Of a stretch of DNA of 64,000 bases, positions 22,378-35,598 are shown piece by piece. The position numbers and the translations under genes were made by a program. The notes beneath the pieces were generated by a model that saw nothing but the letters and a program-made list of their open reading frames with translations, made no database searches and was not told the origin of the DNA. The stretch is from Hyperoodon ampullatus. Taxonomy: Eukaryota > Chordata > Mammalia > Artiodactyla > Ziphiidae. The stretch is taken from positions 124,001-188,000 of the forward strand of contig CATKHW010000559.1 of assembly GCA_949752795.1 (NCBI GenBank), in the 5' to 3' direction. How positions within the stretch are numbered: the stretch's first letter is position 1; each line of letters begins with the position of its first letter.

Positions 22378-24058
22378 AATTTGTATACTGAAAACTACAG
22401 AATATTGTGGAAAGAATTTAAAGAAGAGACAAGTAATTGGAATGACATACCATATTCATAGACTGGATTATTAAATACTGTTGGCATTTCTATACTACAT
22501 AAAGTGATGTTCACATATATCGCAACATCCCATATAATTCCATGTCATTATTATAGAAGTGGACAGAATCCTAAAATACATATGGAACCCCCACAAGTAG
22601 ATAAAACAATCTTGAGAGCATAGAGCAATGATGGAGATTAACACTTCCTCAACTCAAAACACATAACAATGCCACAGTAGTCAAAACAGTCTGCTACTGG
22701 CATCAAGACAGTGAGATAGACCAATGAAATATAATAGAGAGACCTCAAATAAATGCACATATATATGGCCAACTGATCTTGGCCAAGGTTCTAAGATTAC
22801 CAAGTGAAGAAAGGATAGTCTCTTCAACAATCAACAGAATGAAAAGGCAATCTATAGGATGGGAGGAAATATGTGTAAACCTTGAATCTGAATAAGGGAC
22901 CAATATCCAGAATATATAAGAAACTACAACAAGTCAATTACAAAAAAACAGCGGGCAAATAACTGAGTTTAAAAATGGGTAAAAAGCTTCACTAGACATT
23001 TCTCCATAAAGACATACAAGTGGTCAATCTACATATGAAAACTTGCTCAACATTGCTAAGCATCATGGAAACGGAAATCAAGCCACAAGGAGATATCAGT
23101 CACACCTCTTAGAATGTGTATTATAAAAAGACAATTAGGGCTTTCGTGGTGCCACACTGGTTGAGAGTCTGCCTGCCGAGGCAGGGGACACGTGTTCGTG
23201 CCCCAGTCTGGGAGGATCCCACATGCCGCTGAGCGCCTGGGCCCATGAGCCATGTAAGCTGAGCCTGTGCTCCGCAACGGGATAGCCCACAACAATGAGA
23301 GGCCCGTGTACTGCAAAAAAAAAAAAAAGAAAAAAAAAAGAAATAAAATTAATGGATGCTGGCAAAGATGTGAAGAAGTGAAACATGTGTACCCTGTTTT
23401 GTATCCTGTAGTAATGTAAAATGGTGTAGCCATTATGGAAAACAGAATGTTGATCCCCCCCCAAAATTATTAAGAGAACTATCATAAAATCCAGCAATCA
23501 CTCATTTAGGTTTATATACCAAGGAGATAAAACAAGAATGTCCAAGAGATATCTACAATCTCATGTCCACTGCAGCATTATACACAATACACAACATAGG
23601 AAAACTGCCTAGTGTCCATGGGAAGATGAATTAATAAAGAAAATGTGGTGTATACATACAGTGGAATGTCATTCAGTCTTTGAAAAAGAAGGAAATCCTG
23701 CCATTTGCAGCAACACAAAAGAACTTGGAGGACATTTGTAAGAGTGAAATAAGCCAGTCATAGAAGGTCAAAAACTGAAAGAAAACTCTGCGAAGCAGAG
23801 AGTAGAAGGGTGGTTCCAAGATCTGGCGGGAGGTTGACATGGGAAATCTCTGTTCAATAGTTAGAATGTGTTATTTGCAAAATGGAAAAGTTCTAGACAC
23901 ATGCTGTACAACAAGGTGCATGTAGTCAACAGGACTGACTGGACATTTCAAAACTTGTTAAGACGTTGGATTTCATTGTATGTGTACTTTTACAACAATA
24001 AAATATACATATGTAAAATAAATACAAAGTGGAAAAAGGGGAAAAAAGAAGAAAAATA
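22378..24058 (+). mobile_element. L1 LINE 3' fragment, split by SINE (C1)
   Basis: Same element. It shares AAGACGTTGG and CACAATACACAAC with A and AAAACAGCGGGCAAATAACTG with B, so C is mosaic at these sites. Confidence 0.85.
23138..23339 (+). mobile_element. CHR-2-like SINE with 15-bp internal deletion (C1)
   Basis: The type-C SINE has lost 15 bp between two GAGCCTGTG direct repeats that are still present in A and B. The collapsed GAGCCTGTGC is at 23261. The head is CTTTCGTGGTGCCACAC. The A-tail is interrupted by a G. Confidence 0.85.
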
Positions 24059-25472
24059 AGGAAAGGGAGTCAACAGAGGGGAAGAAGAAAGCAGGAAGGG
24101 TCTCGAATGTACACAGGTATCAGGAGATAATGGGAGAGAAGCTCCTCTCCCCAGGCTTTAAAGAAGACATCTCTCCAGAGTTCACTCCAGCAAGAGGGGG
24201 ATGTCCTTTCTCTTCCCCATTCAACCAGAAGCGCCAATAGCATCCTAAGTGTGGCCCAGGCTGTGCTCAGGTGGACACTTTTCCTTGATCTCTAAACCAA
24301 ACACCCCTGACTCCCTATGGCTCAGGTGCCCTTCCTGTATCTCCTTCCACTTCTCTAAAGCATTTCCCTCTTCAAGTCCAGCCCGAGGCTCTAATCCTGT
24401 CCTCACACGTGGGGCCCACTGGGCGCGTCTCTAAGTTCTTAAGAGCCTCCCTGTGAGTAGCAGGCACTGAATCACACACCAGGGTTTCCCTCAGCACCAT
24501 CAGGAAACTATGACCTAGGGATTGAGGATTTCTAGAACAACTTTACTCATACACCGTTTCTTGGGTAAACAAGTGACATTTTACAATCAAGCATTTTCAG
24601 TTTTTGCTTTGGTGGGGAAAATATTGACACATATAAGGCAATCATATTCTATTAAAGTATGTATTTCTCAAAGGACTCACTATCGAAAAAAAAATTTTAA
24701 GTATAACTTTCCATGTTTTAATTGACTTTACTCCCAGACTTGTTTGCTTGCAAAAGCCTTCAGAAAATACCAAGAACCTACTTCACCTGGCAGTTTGCAC
24801 AGCAACATGAGTGGAGATGCTCTTGTCACACTGCTTGGTTTCTCTGTCCCACCTTGTAAAGCACAACCTCCTGTCCGCCCTCCTGGGAAGGGAGCCAGTG
24901 CCCACCCTGAGCTCAATCCTTGGGGTAGATCTCTTGGTTCTGTCTTCACTGTATGCAGTGTTTCTTGCACAGCACACAGAAACAGGGCCAGCACAACTGA
25001 TGGAAAACAAACTTTCCACAGGAGAAGGACATTTCGTTTCCTTAGCACAGAATCCGATAGTGAATATTAGCCTCAAAGGAGAAAGGTGGAGTGAATTTCC
25101 TCCATCTACTCCTGGAGGCTCCTTCTTTCTCGGACTCCTCCAGAACTGGGTGTGGCATGTGGGTACAAGCATGGGCTCCCTGCAAAAGGAAGGAGGCCTG
25201 CCTAGCACTAGGTGCTTCAGGTAAGAGGGGAGGACTCATCCCGAGGCTCTAATAGGAAACAGTTAGAATGAGGGAAGTGGCAGACAGATGTATCATAACC
25301 ATTCAGAATGCTATGAGACGTACTAAGAGATGAGATTTCTTATTAAATGAAGTTGTAATTGGCCCAGTAGTAGGCATGCTGAAACCCAGTTTTGTTCACT
25401 AAGAATCCACCCATGGAGCAACTAAGCCCGTGCACAACAACTACTAAGCCTGTGCTCTAGAGCCGCAGGTCA
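24059..25472. other. Truncated core block U (C1)
   Basis: Only the first third of U is present, up to the deletion inside the CHR-1-like SINE. The 24811-25224 stretch stays open. It carries A-like states until about 25015 and B-like states from 25036. No gene recognised. Confidence 0.65.
25411..25471 (+). mobile_element. CHR-1-like SINE remnant at deletion junction (C1)
   Basis: Only about 60 bp of the SINE remain before the sequence passes into L1 at GCAGGTCA-AGGCCAAG. The tail, A-run and right target repeat were removed. Confidence 0.85.
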
Positions 25473-25698
25473 AGGCCAAGATGTCGGGAATTGGAAACAT
25501 TGTACGCTGCTGGTGGGAATGTAAAATGGTGCCGCTATTATGAAAAAGAGTATGGGGGTTTCTTATAAAATTATAAACAGAAATATCATATGATTCAGCA
25601 ATCACAGTTCTGGGTATATATCCAAAGGAAATTAAATCAATATCACAATGAGATGAACTTAAGTTCATTGCAGCATTCTCCAAAATAGCCTAGATATG
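25473..25698 (+). mobile_element. L1 LINE remnant of alpha after the deletion junction (C1)
   Basis: The last 226 bp of the alpha L1, from AGGCCAAGATG to GATATGCAAC, directly followed by beta. Confidence 0.85.
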
Positions 25699-27726
25699 CA
25701 ACCAACTTCACAAAAGAAGTAAGTGTCCTGTGCCTGAGCTAATCTTACGAACTTCAAAACAACTCCGTAAGTCTCTTAGCCCCTTAGAGAGGATGAAAGC
25801 AATATTAGAGTTAAAAGTAACTTGTCCCAATTCCCTTAGTCTGGAATACTGAAACAAAATTCTACAGCAGAGGAAGCCTTATAAACACACAGCACCTGAC
25901 AGGGTTTACCCCAGCCTTGGAAGAACTGGGAAGGATAAGACCAAGGCAGGCTTGAGGAAAGGTCAGAGGGTATGCAGGACTGGAGCGTGGGGAAAAGGGG
26001 CAGGGCTGGCCAGATGGAGCAGTGGGTTGTAAGAAGAGCAGTGACCCTGAGTCCTGCTGCCCTGAGTCTCTGTCCTGGGCCTGGTCAGTCAATTCCAGGA
26101 GACCAGGTTAGCAGGGCTGTGAGAGCCAGTGTGTGAAGAAGCCCAGCAGCCCCTTCACACAGTCCTCTAGAATTCCTGCTGGCCATGAAGGGTCTTTAGG
26201 GGCAGCTGGACGTGGAGCCCTCTCAAATGGAAGCATGTCAGCACATCAGCCTTGGGAGGTGCTGAGGCTGAAATGAGGAGACTGAGCACATGCAGTGATC
26301 CCAAAGCATGTGTTCTGTGACTCATCCAGCTCAGGGAGCGCATTTTCCATGAGGAATCAACAGTGAGGACAAAAGTAAGATGAAGCTACAAGTCCTGAAA
26401 GTGTAGAGGGAGAGAGTTCAAGTCTCATCCACCACCTGACACTCACTATAAGAAGTTGTTCTCCAGTGTCAAGTGACTATGAGAGCTTTGTTCCCACTAG
26501 GATATGGCCATCATACGTGAATGTAAAAAGGAAACCAAAATCCCTGGTGCAAAATACACTCCAGGTACCAAACAGAAACGAACCTTTCATCTTTGGCAGT
26601 GAAACAGCAATGAAAGAGTAGTCTTGTGAGAAAGAAAATTTCTGAATGGCAAAGCAAGAAAAGATGACTATAAGCACAGTACAGTCAAAGGACACGGACA
26701 CAATAACTCTATTATATCATTAACTTGGAAAGAACAAATCAGAATTCTACACATATTTCCTTTTTCTTCCTGATTTCATATTCACCTTCCTTAGTTTCTA
26801 AAGAACCGGGTGGAACCCAAGTGTTCTAGGAATTGTCTCCCTTTAGATCCTACCTGAGAGTTGTTCCCAACGTGAATCGTCATCAGCATCACTGCTATGT
26901 ATGCTCTCCACGATCCATTCTGTACAAACACAACCATGAGCATAAAGTTATTATACAAGTTGACCCACCCATTTCTCCTACTCGACTTGCTGGCTCACAC
27001 AGCATCACCCTGGTCTTCCCTCCAGGTTCTCAGACCTCCCCTGTGCTCTGTGCAGACAGAGTCCTTCAATAAGATCTTGATCACAGTTGAAAATTTCAAA
27101 TGAGGGAGAGATGCTGAGAAAATCACCTTTCGACCCCTCACTTCTATAGACCCATTTATAGCTTTCACGGTCAACCTTACCAACCTGAAATTCCAGATGT
27201 TACAGACACACTTGAAACATGGCTAGTATGACCAAGCAATTGTGTGTTTGTTCATTTTTTAATAGAATGAGTTAATTATTGTTTGAACTAAATTAATTAT
27301 AAATAGACACATTTGGTTAGTGACTACCACACTGGAAAGCTCAGCTGTAAGAAATCCAAAGATGAGAAAGAGGCAACCAGCCACCCTTCCCCTGGTTGTT
27401 CTTTACTGCAGATAATTTGATGGCCTGATCTGATCCTTCGTATGTAGGTATATCTTGGGCTCTTGGACCCACGCCAGGCACTGGGAGAGTCCTTGTGGAC
27501 ACTGAAATAGTACAGTCAACACTCAGATCCAAGAGGAATTCCCAGCAAGGGGCCCACTTGTAGACAGAGGTGAAGGGCATGGCCCAGTACACCTGTATTA
27601 GATATAATCAGAGAGTAGCTGCAGAGGGGAGGGAGGGATTTCACTCTCTTCATGAGTCCATCCTTCTCACCCCTGACTCTAGAAGACCTGAGGAAGGCAG
27701 TGGAAAAGGCCCCGTTGGAGGTGAAA
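25696..27726. repeat. Block beta, non-L1 part (end of C1 into A2)
   Basis: Beta start in C context, with GGTCAGTCAATTCC near 26083 as a small C-specific insertion, leading into A2. No gene found. Confidence 0.72.
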
Positions 27727-29420
27727 AATTTGTATACTGAAAACTACGGGATATTGCGGAAAGAAATTAAAGAAGAGACAAGTAAAGGGAATGACATACC
27801 ATGTTCATAGACTGGATTATTAAATACTGTTGGCATTTCTATACTACATAAAGTGATGTACACATATATCGCAACAACCCACAAAATTCCATGTCATTAT
27901 TATAGAAGTGGACAGAATCCTAAAATACATATGGAACCCCCACAAGTAGATAAAACAATCTTGAGAGCAAAGAGCAATGATGGAGATTAACACTTCCTCA
28001 ACTCAAAACACAGAACAATGCCACAGTAGTCAACACAGTCTGCTACTGGCATCAAGACAGTGAGATAGACCAATGAAATATAATAGAGAGACCTCAAATA
28101 AACGCACATATATATGGCCAACAGATCTTGGCCAAGGTTCTAAGATTACCAAGTGAAGAAAGGATAATCTCTTCAACAATCAACAGAATGAAAAGGAAAC
28201 CTATAGGATGGGAGGAAATATGTGTAAACCTTGTATCTGAATAAGGGACCAATATCCAGAATATATAAGAAACTACTACAAGTCAATTTCAGAAAAACAG
28301 CAGGCAAATAAGTGAGTTTAAAAATGGGTAAAAAGCTACACTAGACATTTCTCCATAAAGGCATACAAGTGGTCAATCTACATATGAAAATTTGCTCAAC
28401 ATCGCTAAGCATCAGGGAAATGGAAATCAAGGCACAAGGAGATATCACTCACACCTGTTAGGATGTGTATTATAAAAGGACAATTAGGGCTTCCCTGGTG
28501 GCACAATGGATGAGAGTCCGCCTGCCAAGGCAGGGGACACGTGTTCGTGCCCCGGTCTGGGAGGATCCCACATGCCACTGAGCGGCTGGGCCCATGAACC
28601 ATGGCTGCTGAGCCTGTGTGTTTGGAGCCTGTGCTCCGCAACGGGAGAGCCCATAACAATGAAAGGCCCATGTACTGCAAAAAAGAAAAAAAAAAGAAAA
28701 AAGAAAGAAAATTAATGGATGCTGGCAAAGATGTGAAGAAGTGGAACTTCTGTACCCTGTTTTGTACCCTGTAGTAATGTAAAATGGTGTAGCCATTATG
28801 GAAAACAGAATGGAGGTCCCACAAAAATTATTAAGAGAACTCTCATAAAATCCAGCAGTCACTCATTTAGGTTTATATACAAAGGAGATAAAACAAGAAT
28901 GTCCAAGAGATATCTACAATCTCATGTCCATTGCAGCATTATACACAATACACAACATAGGAAAACTGCCTAGTGTCCATGGGAAGATTAATTAATAAAG
29001 AAAATGTGGTGTATACATACAGTGGAATGTCATTCAGTCTTTGAAAAAGAAGGAAATCCTGCCATTTGCAGCAACACGAAAGAACTTGGAGGACATTTGT
29101 AAGAGTGAAATAAGCCAGTCACACAAGGTCAAAAACTGAAAGAAAACTCCGAGAAGCAGAGAGTAGAAGGGTGGTTCCAAGAGCTGGCAAGACGTTGACA
29201 TGGGAAGTCTCTGTTCAATGGTTAGCATGTGTTATTTGCAAAATGGAACAGTTCTAGACACATGCTGTACAACAAGGTGCATGTAGTCAACAGGACTGAC
29301 TGGACATTTCAAAACTTGTTAAGACGTTGGATTTCATTGTATGTGTACTTTTACAACAATAAAATATACATATGTAAAATAAATACAAAGTGGAAAAAGG
29401 GGAAAAAAGAAGAAAAATAA
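27727..29420 (+). mobile_element. L1 LINE 3' fragment, split by SINE (A2)
   Basis: Matches the 601-2295 element with only scattered substitutions. Inactive. Confidence 0.85.
28487..28703 (+). mobile_element. CHR-2-like SINE nested in L1 (A2)
   Basis: Same insertion as A1, with one additional A in the tail. Confidence 0.85.
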
Positions 29421-32400
29421 GGAAAGGGAGTCAACAGAGGGAAAGAAGAAAGGAGGAAGGGTCTCGAATGTACACAGGTATCAGGAGATAATGGGAGAGA
29501 AGCTCCTCTCCCCAGGCTTTAAAGAAGACATCTCTCCAGAGTTCACTCCAGCAAGAGGGGGATGTCCTTTCTCTTCCCCATTCAACCAGAAGCGCAAATA
29601 GCATCCTAAGTGTGGCCCAGGCTGTGCTCAGGTGTACACTTTTCCTTGATCTCTAAACCAGCCACCCCTGACTCCCCATGGCTCAGGTGCACTTCCTGTA
29701 TCTCCTTCCCCTTCTCTAAAGCATCTCCCTCCTCAAGTGCAGCCTGAGGCTCCAATCCTGTCCTCACACGTGGGGTCCACTGGGCGGGTCTCTGAGTTCT
29801 TAACAGCCTCCCTGTGAGTAGCAGGCACTGAATCGCACACCAGGGTTCCCCTCAGCACCAACAGGAAACTACGACCTAGGGATTGAGGATTTCTAGAACA
29901 ACTTTACTCATACACCGTCTCTTGGGTAAACAAGTGACATTTTACAATCAAGCATTTTCAGTTTTTGCTTTGGTGGGGAAAATATTGACACATATAAGGC
30001 AATCATATTCTATTAATGTATGTATTTCCCAAAGGACTCACTATCGAAAAAAAAATTTTAAGTATAACTTTCCATGTTTTAATTGACTTTACTCCCAGAC
30101 TTGTTTGCTTGCAAAAGCCTTCAGAAAATACCAAGAACCTACTTCACCTGGCAGTTTGCACAGAAACATGAGTGGAAATGCTCTTGTCACACTGCTTGGT
30201 TTCTCTGTCCCACCTTGTAAAGCACAACCTCCTGTCCGCCCTCCTGGGAAGGGAGCCAGTGCCCACCCTGAGCTCAATCCCTGGGGTAGATCTCTTGGTT
30301 CTGTCTTCACGGTATGCAGTGTTTCTTGCACAGCACACAGAAACAGGGCCAGCACAACTGATGGAAAACAAACTTTCCACAGGAGAAGGACATTTCATTT
30401 CCTTAGCACAGAATCCAATAGTGAATATTAGCCTCAAAGGAGAAAGGTGGAGTGAATTTCCTCCATCTACTCCTGGAGGCCCCTTCTTTCTCGGGCTCCT
30501 CCAGAGCTGGGTGTGCCATGTGGGTACAAGCATGGGCTCCCTGCAAAAAGAAGGAGGTCTGCCTAGAACTAGGTGCTTCAGGTAAGGGGGGAGGACTCAT
30601 CCCGAAGCTCTAATAGGAAACAGTTAGAATGAGGGAAGTCCAGATAGATGTATCATAACCATTCAGAATGCTATGAGACCTACTAAGAGATGAGATTTCT
30701 TATTAAATGAAGTTGTACTTGACCCTGGAGTAGGGATTCTGAAACCCTGTTTTGTTCACTAAGAATCCAGCCATGGAGCAACTAAGCCCGTGCACCACAA
30801 CTACTAAGCCTGTGCTCTAGAGCCCGCAAGTCACAACTACTGAGCCCACGTGCCACAACTATTGAAGCCCATGCACCTAGAGCCCGTGGTCTGGAACAAC
30901 AGTAGCCACCGAAAGGAGAAGCCCGCACAGTGCAACGAAGACCCAACACAGCCAAAAGAAAAAAAAAAAAAAAGAATCCAGTAAACAATTGCCTGGGTGG
31001 TGATAGGATTTGTTTTCAAGGTTAAATGAGGCTCAATTGGTATAAAATCAATGCACACACTGAAAGTGTACAGTTTATTTACTTTTATATCCATACCCAT
31101 TCATGATGCAGTGTTGATGGGAATATTTTCTAGAAAGTTGGCACCAGTAACAGTGATGTTTAGGGGAACATAAATCAAGAGAAACACAACACAAAATGTT
31201 CACATACACACACAGAATCATACCACTCATTTCACATACAGACACACCCTGTCTCATGCACACAAACCTACACCACCTAACCGTAATACAGCTTCTTCCT
31301 GGGACTATAGTAATTGGTCACATTACTTGTAAATCTCTTTCTATCACCAGGGCCCCTACTCTCATTCCCAGCACAAATTTGGAATCTGTTTGCCCTCTAC
31401 ACTAAAACCAGCAAAAATGTCCCACTTTCTCATCTTCAAAGTTCTTCCTCCCCAAGTGACTGATTCCAGAATACATACTGTTTACACGTTCTGTGAAGGC
31501 CACCTGCAATTACAGAAGAGAAAACACTATGAGGATAAGATCACAGTGATGCTCAGGCCTTTTGTTCATTTGCTGACAGTAGAAAACCTCATAAGAAACA
31601 GTGGTCCAGGGAACTCAGAAAGGGTTATCAGAGCAAACCTACTCAGGCTGAAAGGCAAGAACTTTGCTGGGAGGATGGAACTTCCAAGTCCATTTAGGTT
31701 GGAAATTACAGAATTCTTTGCCTAGAGGAAAAATCGATGCAGGAGAGAGAGCTCCGTACTCCACAGGCTGTAATGGATGCTGTCAATTTTAATGTCCTGT
31801 GGAATCAGGCACCATGAGTTGGTAATAGACTCTCACTCCACATTCTCCCAACCAAGGGAATTGTATGTATCTGGAAGGAGTACCCTCAAATATTCATAAC
31901 TTAATTCTATTGAAAGAGAAATAAAGCAATATTTCTATCTCAGACCAGAAAAAATCCAGCTAACCTTGATTTTCCACGGAGGCTTTTCTTCTATCCTATC
32001 ATGGTGCAGGTCATCCGCCACATCCTCAGGGAGAGCTGGAGGGACACAGAGTAACTGTCAGGACACTGGTGCTGCGGCTCAGGAATTACTCAGGGGCTTT
32101 CTTCTCGATGAGGACGTGGGGTGGTGTGTATGGATGTGGGAGGTTAGTAAGTGTGGGCTGAGCTGGTGTTGGGCCATCCTCTTTGGGGGATGAAGGAAGG
32201 CAAAGGACAAGAGGAAGGAAATGAAAAGAGAGCTTTGGCTTTCTAGCTAAGGGGAGCCTAATCAGAAGGGAAGGGTCGATCTAAAAAATGGTAAACACTA
32301 AAATGTATGCTTTGTTTCAATGACAGAGACCCATGACCCATCCTGCCTCTTTTGAGCTTCTGCTAAATTGCCACTGTATCTTGATTTTTCCCAGATCACT

Positions 32401-33383
32401 CTTTCCCCAGCATCCACAATGCCAGCTACTGCATTTATCATGTCTTCTGTTGTATGATATTTTATACTTGATTAACAGCAACCTCCATTAAAGGACTGAA
32501 TTCAATCCTAGACAAAATATGCTATATTTATTCACTAATCACTTGTCTTAAAGAAAATCAAATACACAAGGTTTGACAAAACTGAAATCCTACCATTTAG
32601 ATACAGCCACTATCAATCGTGTCATATTTTTCTCCCAATCTTTGTTTTCTATACAATGTATGTATGCCCCCTGAGTCAGGGGCTGTGCATACTCTAGGGA
32701 GCTGTTCCATAAGTGGGACACTTCGTTATGAAGAGGGAGCCCGGACTGAGCACAGCCTGTCTCTAACCCAGCTGTGCAGGAGAAGTGTACAGGCTAACAG
32801 TCAGGTTCCACTTTGAGTCCTTGGGTGTGGGCTACAGGAATTGACCAATGCTAAGGCTTATGGTAATGTTATCCAATACAATAAAATAGCTCCCTGATTC
32901 TTATCTGCTTCTGGCCTTGTTTAAGCAGTGACACCAGCACTGACAGATATGACCTGTACTGTATACATGGGGTCTCACACCTCTCAGAATCTGTGAGCTG
33001 ACCAGGAGAATGCAGGTCCTGAGGTGAATTTCACCTTAATGACTGTGCCAAAGTCAACTGATATGTCCACCCATAGCTGCCCTGGATTCTGTGACCACTA
33101 AGGCCACCTGATAGGCAAGTTCTGGACCTTTGGAGATTCTAGGACTTCCAGCCAAGGATACGGATGCAGGGACTCCCTTGCTCCATGACTGAGGACCCCT
33201 TGGCTAAGTGGTAAGTGCAGGTCAGGGATCAAGTGCATCCACATTGGGACCCACCCCTGGGTTCTCAGTATGGCTTTTCCACTTAGGAGGTCAAGAGCTT
33301 AGAACATTTATCTCTGCACCATCTCCTTCTGAGGAAAAGGAATATTAACCAAATCTGGGCAACAGCTGTGTTGAGGGAAGAAC
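29421..33383. other. Low-copy core block U, no gene found (A2)
   Basis: Same layout as 2296-6255. The open stretches are at 30172-30585 and 31390-31725, with GGGAACTCAGAA in place of GGGAACCCAGAA near 31610. No gene recognised. Confidence 0.6.
30771..30971 (+). mobile_element. 5'-truncated CHR-1-like SINE (A2)
   Basis: Same insertion as A1 with target repeats AAGAATCCAG on both sides. One change, GAAAGGAGAAG, near 30911. Confidence 0.82.
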
Positions 33384-34788
33384 ATGCAAACAACTTCACA
33401 AACAAATAAGGGTCCTGTGCCTGAGCTAACCTTAGGTACTTCAAAACAACTCCGTAAGTCTCTTAGCCCCTTAGAGCGGATGAAAGCAATATTAGAGTTA
33501 AAAGTAACTTGTCCCAATTCCCTTAGTCTGGAACACTGAAAAAAAATTCTACAGCAGAGGAAGTCTCATAAGCACACAGCACCTGCCTGGGTTTACCCCA
33601 GCCTTGGAAGAACTGGGAAGGATAAGACCAAGGCAGGCCTGAGGAAAGGTCAGAGGGTAGGCAGGTCTGGGGTGTGGGGAGCAGGGGCAGGGCTGTCTGG
33701 ACGGAGTAGTGGGTTGTAAGAAGAGCAGTGACCCTGGGTCCTGCTGCCCTGAGTCTCTGTCCTGGGCCTGGTCAACCCCAGGAGACCAGGTCAGCAGGGC
33801 TGTGAAAGCAAGTGTGTAAAGAAGCCCAGCAGCCCCTTCACACAGCCCTCTAGAATTTCTGCCGCCCATGGAGGGTCTCTAGGGTAGCTGGACGTGGACC
33901 CCTCTCAAATGGAAGCATGTCAGCACATCAGCCTTGGGGAAGTGCAGAGGCTGAGATGAGCTCAAGGAGACTGAGCACATGCAGTGATCCCAGAGCACGT
34001 GTTCTGTGACTCATCCATATCCGGGACTGTCCTTTACAAGAGGAACTAACAGTGAGCACAAAACATGAGGTGAAGCCACAAGTCCTGAAAGTGCAGAGGG
34101 AGACAGTTCACTTCTCATCCACCACCTCACCCTTTCTAGAAGAACTTGGTCTCAAGTTTCAAGGGCCCATGAGTTTTCACCCACAGGTTCTGTCCATCAT
34201 AGGTCAATATGCAAAAGAACACAAACTCTACTGTGCACAATACCCTAGATGTGCTAACCAGAAAACAAACTTCCATATTAGGCAGTGACAAGCACAAGAA
34301 AGAGAAGCTCATGTGCAAAAGATCAGTTTTGATGAGCAAATCAAGAAAAGGTGATTATAGAGCACAGTCACGTCTAAGGACACAATTGCTCTCTATTGTA
34401 TCATTAAAATGTGAAAAAAACAAGTCAGAACTCTACACATATTTCATTCTTCTTTCTGATTTCATATCCACCTTCCTCAGTCTCCAAAGCAGGAGATATA
34501 ACCCTAAAGTTCCAGGAACCCTCTGCCATTAGATCCTACCTAAGTGTTGTTCCTACCTGTATCCTTTTCTTTATCACAGCCACAAATGCTATTCAAAGGC
34601 AATTCTGTAGAAACACGAATATGAATTTACAAGTCTTATGGATACATTTAAAATGTGACTAATGTGACTGAGTAATGGGATATTTTCTTTTCTTTTATTT
34701 TAATACACTGAGTTAATCATTGATTGAATTAAATAAATTATAACAGGCACATCTAGCTAGTGGCTACCACACTGTAATACACAACCCT

Positions 34789-34837
34789 GTCTCTCTCTCT
34801 CTCCATATATATATATATATGTGTATATATATATATA
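34789..34837. repeat. Compound (CT)n(AT)n microsatellite (A2)
   Basis: A-type allele with the GTGT interruption. Confidence 0.9.
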
Positions 34838-34882
34838 AAGTATATGGAGGATGTTACCACCGCTCCCCTGGTTATTCCCCTC

Positions 34883-35276
34883 TGTATGGTCTACCCATTC
34901 AAGATGGCTGTTTGCTGACGGTTTACCAAAGGAAAAACCTCTGCCCCGTGAAGGTACTTAGCCCAAGGGGTAAGAGGGATGCGTACCTCTGCTGGTTTCC
35001 CTGGTAACTGATGAACCCATCTGCTGTCAATTCCCCCTTTAACTGGTAGCCTGCCTATTCCGCGCAGAGAGAAGCATGCTGCTACTGCTGCTGCTGCGTT
35101 CTGCCTGCCATCGGCTATCTACAGTGGGATGTCTCTCCAGGACCACTTTGCTTCTGATGTGAAAGATCTCCCATCTATTAAACCATGAATGTCTCTGTCC
35201 CTGACTTCGGGCTCTTTCCTTAGCCCTGAGGCTGAGCAAGTACAGGGCTTGCAGGCATGAGAGGTGCAGCCCAACA
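34883..35276 (+). mobile_element. Probable solo LTR, ERVK-like (A2)
   Basis: 394-bp copy almost identical to 7756-8149. One difference, TAACTGATG, near 35004. Confidence 0.65.
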
Positions 35277-35598
35277 CCTTCTGCAGGGCAGTTTGCTGGC
35301 CAGATTTGATGATTCATTTGTAGGTGTTTCCTAGGCTCATGCACACTTGCCAGGCACTCATGAGACCTTGGGGACACTGAAACAGTAATGTCAGCACCCA
35401 GATCCTAGAGGAATTCCCGACAGGTGTTCCACTTGACGGGAGAGGTAATGAGCATGGCCCAGTGCACCTGTGCTAGACATAATCAGCGAGCAGGTGCAGA
35501 AGGGAGGGAGGGACATTCACTCACTTCCTGAGGCCATCCTTCTCACCACTGCCTCTGAAAAATCCAGGGAAGGAAGGGACAAAATGCCCTTAGAAGGT

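Larger units (their letters stand above)
1..27126. repeat. Higher-order tandem unit 1 (monomers A1-B1-C1)
   Basis: This is the first complete copy of a 27.1-kb unit built of three diverged monomers. The landmark string ctttcgacccctcac with its flanks recurs at 1, 10888, 21777 and 27127 (one base changed at 21777), giving monomer lengths of 10887, 10889 and 5350 bp. The order A-B-C is identical in the next unit. All repeat insertions, the C-specific deletion and most copy-specific substitutions recur 27126 bp downstream, so the triplet rather than the monomer was the last unit amplified. No gene was found in it. Confidence 0.95.
21777..27126. repeat. Monomer C1 (5.35-kb deleted type C)
   Basis: A monomer carrying a deletion of about 5.54 kb. 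The left part runs through beta, the L1 with its SINE, and the first third of core U into the CHR-1-like SINE. At about 25472 it jumps directly into the last 225 bp of the alpha L1, then continues as beta. The LTR, the microsatellite and most of U and alpha are missing. Its CHR-2 SINE also has a type-C 15-bp deletion. Confidence 0.93.
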
